A DNA stretch of 43,237 nt from Phycisphaerales bacterium (GTDB lineage: Bacteria; Planctomycetota; Phycisphaerae; Phycisphaerales; SM1A02), in NCBI GenBank assembly GCA_030748805.1, contig JASMLG010000117.1, positions 1 through 43,237 on the forward strand, written 5' to 3'. Shown one piece after another: positions 42,236 to 43,237 of the stretch. Within the stretch, counting starts at the first letter, position 1, and each line of letters begins with the position of its first letter. Made by a program: the position numbers and the translations under genes. The notes below the pieces were generated by a model. That model was not told where the DNA came from, did not search any database, and saw only the letters and a list, made by a program, of their open reading frames with translations.

Positions 42236-43237
42236 GTGACGAGAGGAACTCAATCAATTCAACGACTTTGGTTTGAGCCGGTTTTAGGTCCAGACATAGA
42301 TGGCTTTTGGCTTGAGCCGGAGCAGGATTTACTAATTGGTCGAGGTTCACATTGTGACATTAAGTTGCCCGATGCGACAATTTCAAGACAACACTGTCGT
42401 TTTCAATCATCAGAGGCGGGCTGCTTTCTTCTTGACCTAGGTGGAGGTCTTGGCACCTTTGTAAATGAGATCAAGTGCCAGAAGGGAAAGGCAGTTCCGA
42501 TATCTTCGGGTGACATGATTCGCATGGGACAGTGGGTTTTTCGCACAAGTATAAGGCAGGGTTCTCCTGTCTCAATGCAAACGATCGATGATAGTGTTGA
42601 AGTTGAAGATCGAGTTCAAAGAATGACTCAATCTGATTTGGGGCATTTGGCTCAACATCGCCTAAGTTTACTAATCGATTGTTCTGAGTATATAAATAAA
42701 GCATCAAACTTAAAAGAACTTGGTGAACTATTAGTTAAATCCGCAATAGACGGAACTGGTTTTCAGCGTGCTGCAATGTTGATTCCAGCAGGGGAAGAAG
42801 GAGAAATTGAAGTAGTTGCATTCCTTGATGGTGATTCGCGTGATGCATCTGGTACAACTTTTAGTCGTTCACTTCTACAAGGCGCATGCAGGGGAGACGT
42901 AGCGTGTTTGCTTTCAGGAGAGACCGCTGGCTTTGGTCACTCAATAGCTGACCTAAACATACATTCAGCAATTTGTGCTGGACTTTTGGTCGATGATGTT
43001 TTGGTTGCTTACCTTTACCTTGATGCTCGTGAACAAGAACGTCAAGTTCAATCGGATGCTGCGGGTTTTTGTAAAGCACTTTGTCGAATGGCTGGTCTTG
43101 CTTACGCGAACCTTCGACGCTTAGAAATGCAAATTCGTCAAATCAAATTAGAGCAAGATATTTCTGCAGCACGTGAAGCACAACAACTAATGATTCCAAA
43201 AGATATTGGCGCTGGAGAAATATTTGGCTGGGGGAGA
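42236..43237 (+). CDS. FHA-GAF signalling protein, probable PP2C/SpoIIE phosphatase (3' truncated)
   Basis: Open from a GTG at 42236 to the window edge (334 residues so far). Residues about 25-110 form an FHA domain (LLIGRGSHCDIKLPDATISRQHCRFQ, then LGGGLGTFVNE and GDMIRMGQWVF), which binds phosphothreonine peptides. A GAF-like sensory domain follows (about 140-290, KELGELLVKSAIDGTGFQRAAMLIP). The visible end, ISAAREAQQLMIPKDIG, is the lead-in of SpoIIE/PP2C phosphatases, so a phosphatase domain is expected beyond the window. This makes it a serine/threonine phosphosignal reader. The start could also be at the TTG two bases earlier in another frame, but only the GTG frame is open. Confidence 0.8.
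   Translation, partial: MTRGTQSIQRLWFEPVLGPDIDGFWLEPEQDLLIGRGSHCDIKLPDATISRQHCRFQSSEAGCFLLDLGGGLGTFVNEIKCQKGKAVPISSGDMIRMGQWVFRTSIRQGSPVSMQTIDDSVEVEDRVQRMTQSDLGHLAQHRLSLLIDCSEYINKASNLKELGELLVKSAIDGTGFQRAAMLIPAGEEGEIEVVAFLDGDSRDASGTTFSRSLLQGACRGDVACLLSGETAGFGHSIADLNIHSAICAGLLVDDVLVAYLYLDAREQERQVQSDAAGFCKALCRMAGLAYANLRRLEMQIRQIKLEQDISAAREAQQLMIPKDIGAGEIFGWGR

Noticed and set aside
1..43237. CRISPR arrays, tRNA, rRNA, integrases or prophage
   Set aside because: No regularly spaced repeats, no tRNA-like cloverleaf, no integrase, capsid or terminase motif seen by eye; a dedicated scan could still find a weak one.

Overview
The window looks like a compact, AT-rich chromosome segment of a marine-type planctomycete, most likely class Phycisphaerae. 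I infer this from the dockerin-like tail of the first gene, the futalosine-route menaquinone gene mqnD, a CvpA-like membrane protein next to unusual type IV pilus/type II secretion ATPases, and a large HExxHxxxxxH metalloprotease. No tRNA, rRNA, CRISPR array, integrase or intact insertion sequence was seen. Genes are packed with 4-nt start/stop overlaps, and convergent genes abut or overlap at their stops.

Layout. 1-300: end of a dockerin-like secreted protein, a strong terminator and a REP-like palindrome. 309-1935 (minus): a three-gene metal-handling cassette, with a four-repeat FCCxGC protein, a short remnant of a CusA-type efflux pump fused to a lipoprotein-like N-terminus, and a small Cys-rich metal-binding protein. 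2073-6670: an unrecognised exported protein, then the c-di-AMP phosphodiesterase-like pgpH and a SPOR lipoprotein (minus). 6712-9053: AMP-forming acyl-CoA ligase coupled to mqnD. 9050-10816 (minus): TPR-cyclophilin and ACT-domain protein. 10817-11344: a non-coding gap with two convergent, nearly identical small transcription units. 11345-12531 (minus): an ABC ATPase and ruvC.

12566-23700 (plus): trpE, a giant AsmA-like protein, LOG-family protein, a lipoprotein, pssA, gltX and an exported thioredoxin-fold protein. 23777-29710: a tightly overlapped run groES-like, aroA, MsbA-like ABC exporter and btuF/btuC/btuD-like cobalamin (or siderophore) uptake. 29730-32081: a small membrane protein, then accB-accC. 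32082-36514 (minus): PilT-like ATPase, a membrane-bound GspE/PilB-like protein with a ruined Walker A motif, and a CvpA-like protein. 36640-43237 (plus): guaB, an MFS transporter, the metalloprotease and the start of an FHA-GAF-(PP2C) signalling protein that runs off the window.

Three things stand out. (1) The twin convergent small RNA candidates at 10920-11344: 51 of 52 bases identical, each with its own sigma70-like promoter at the same distance and a terminator hairpin. (2) A repeated promoter arrangement in which a TAnnnT -10 box lies 6-7 nt before the start codon of at least seven genes, suggesting leaderless mRNAs. (3) The paired intact PilT-like and degenerate GspE-like ATPases. All functional assignments come from motifs read by eye; no database search was possible.
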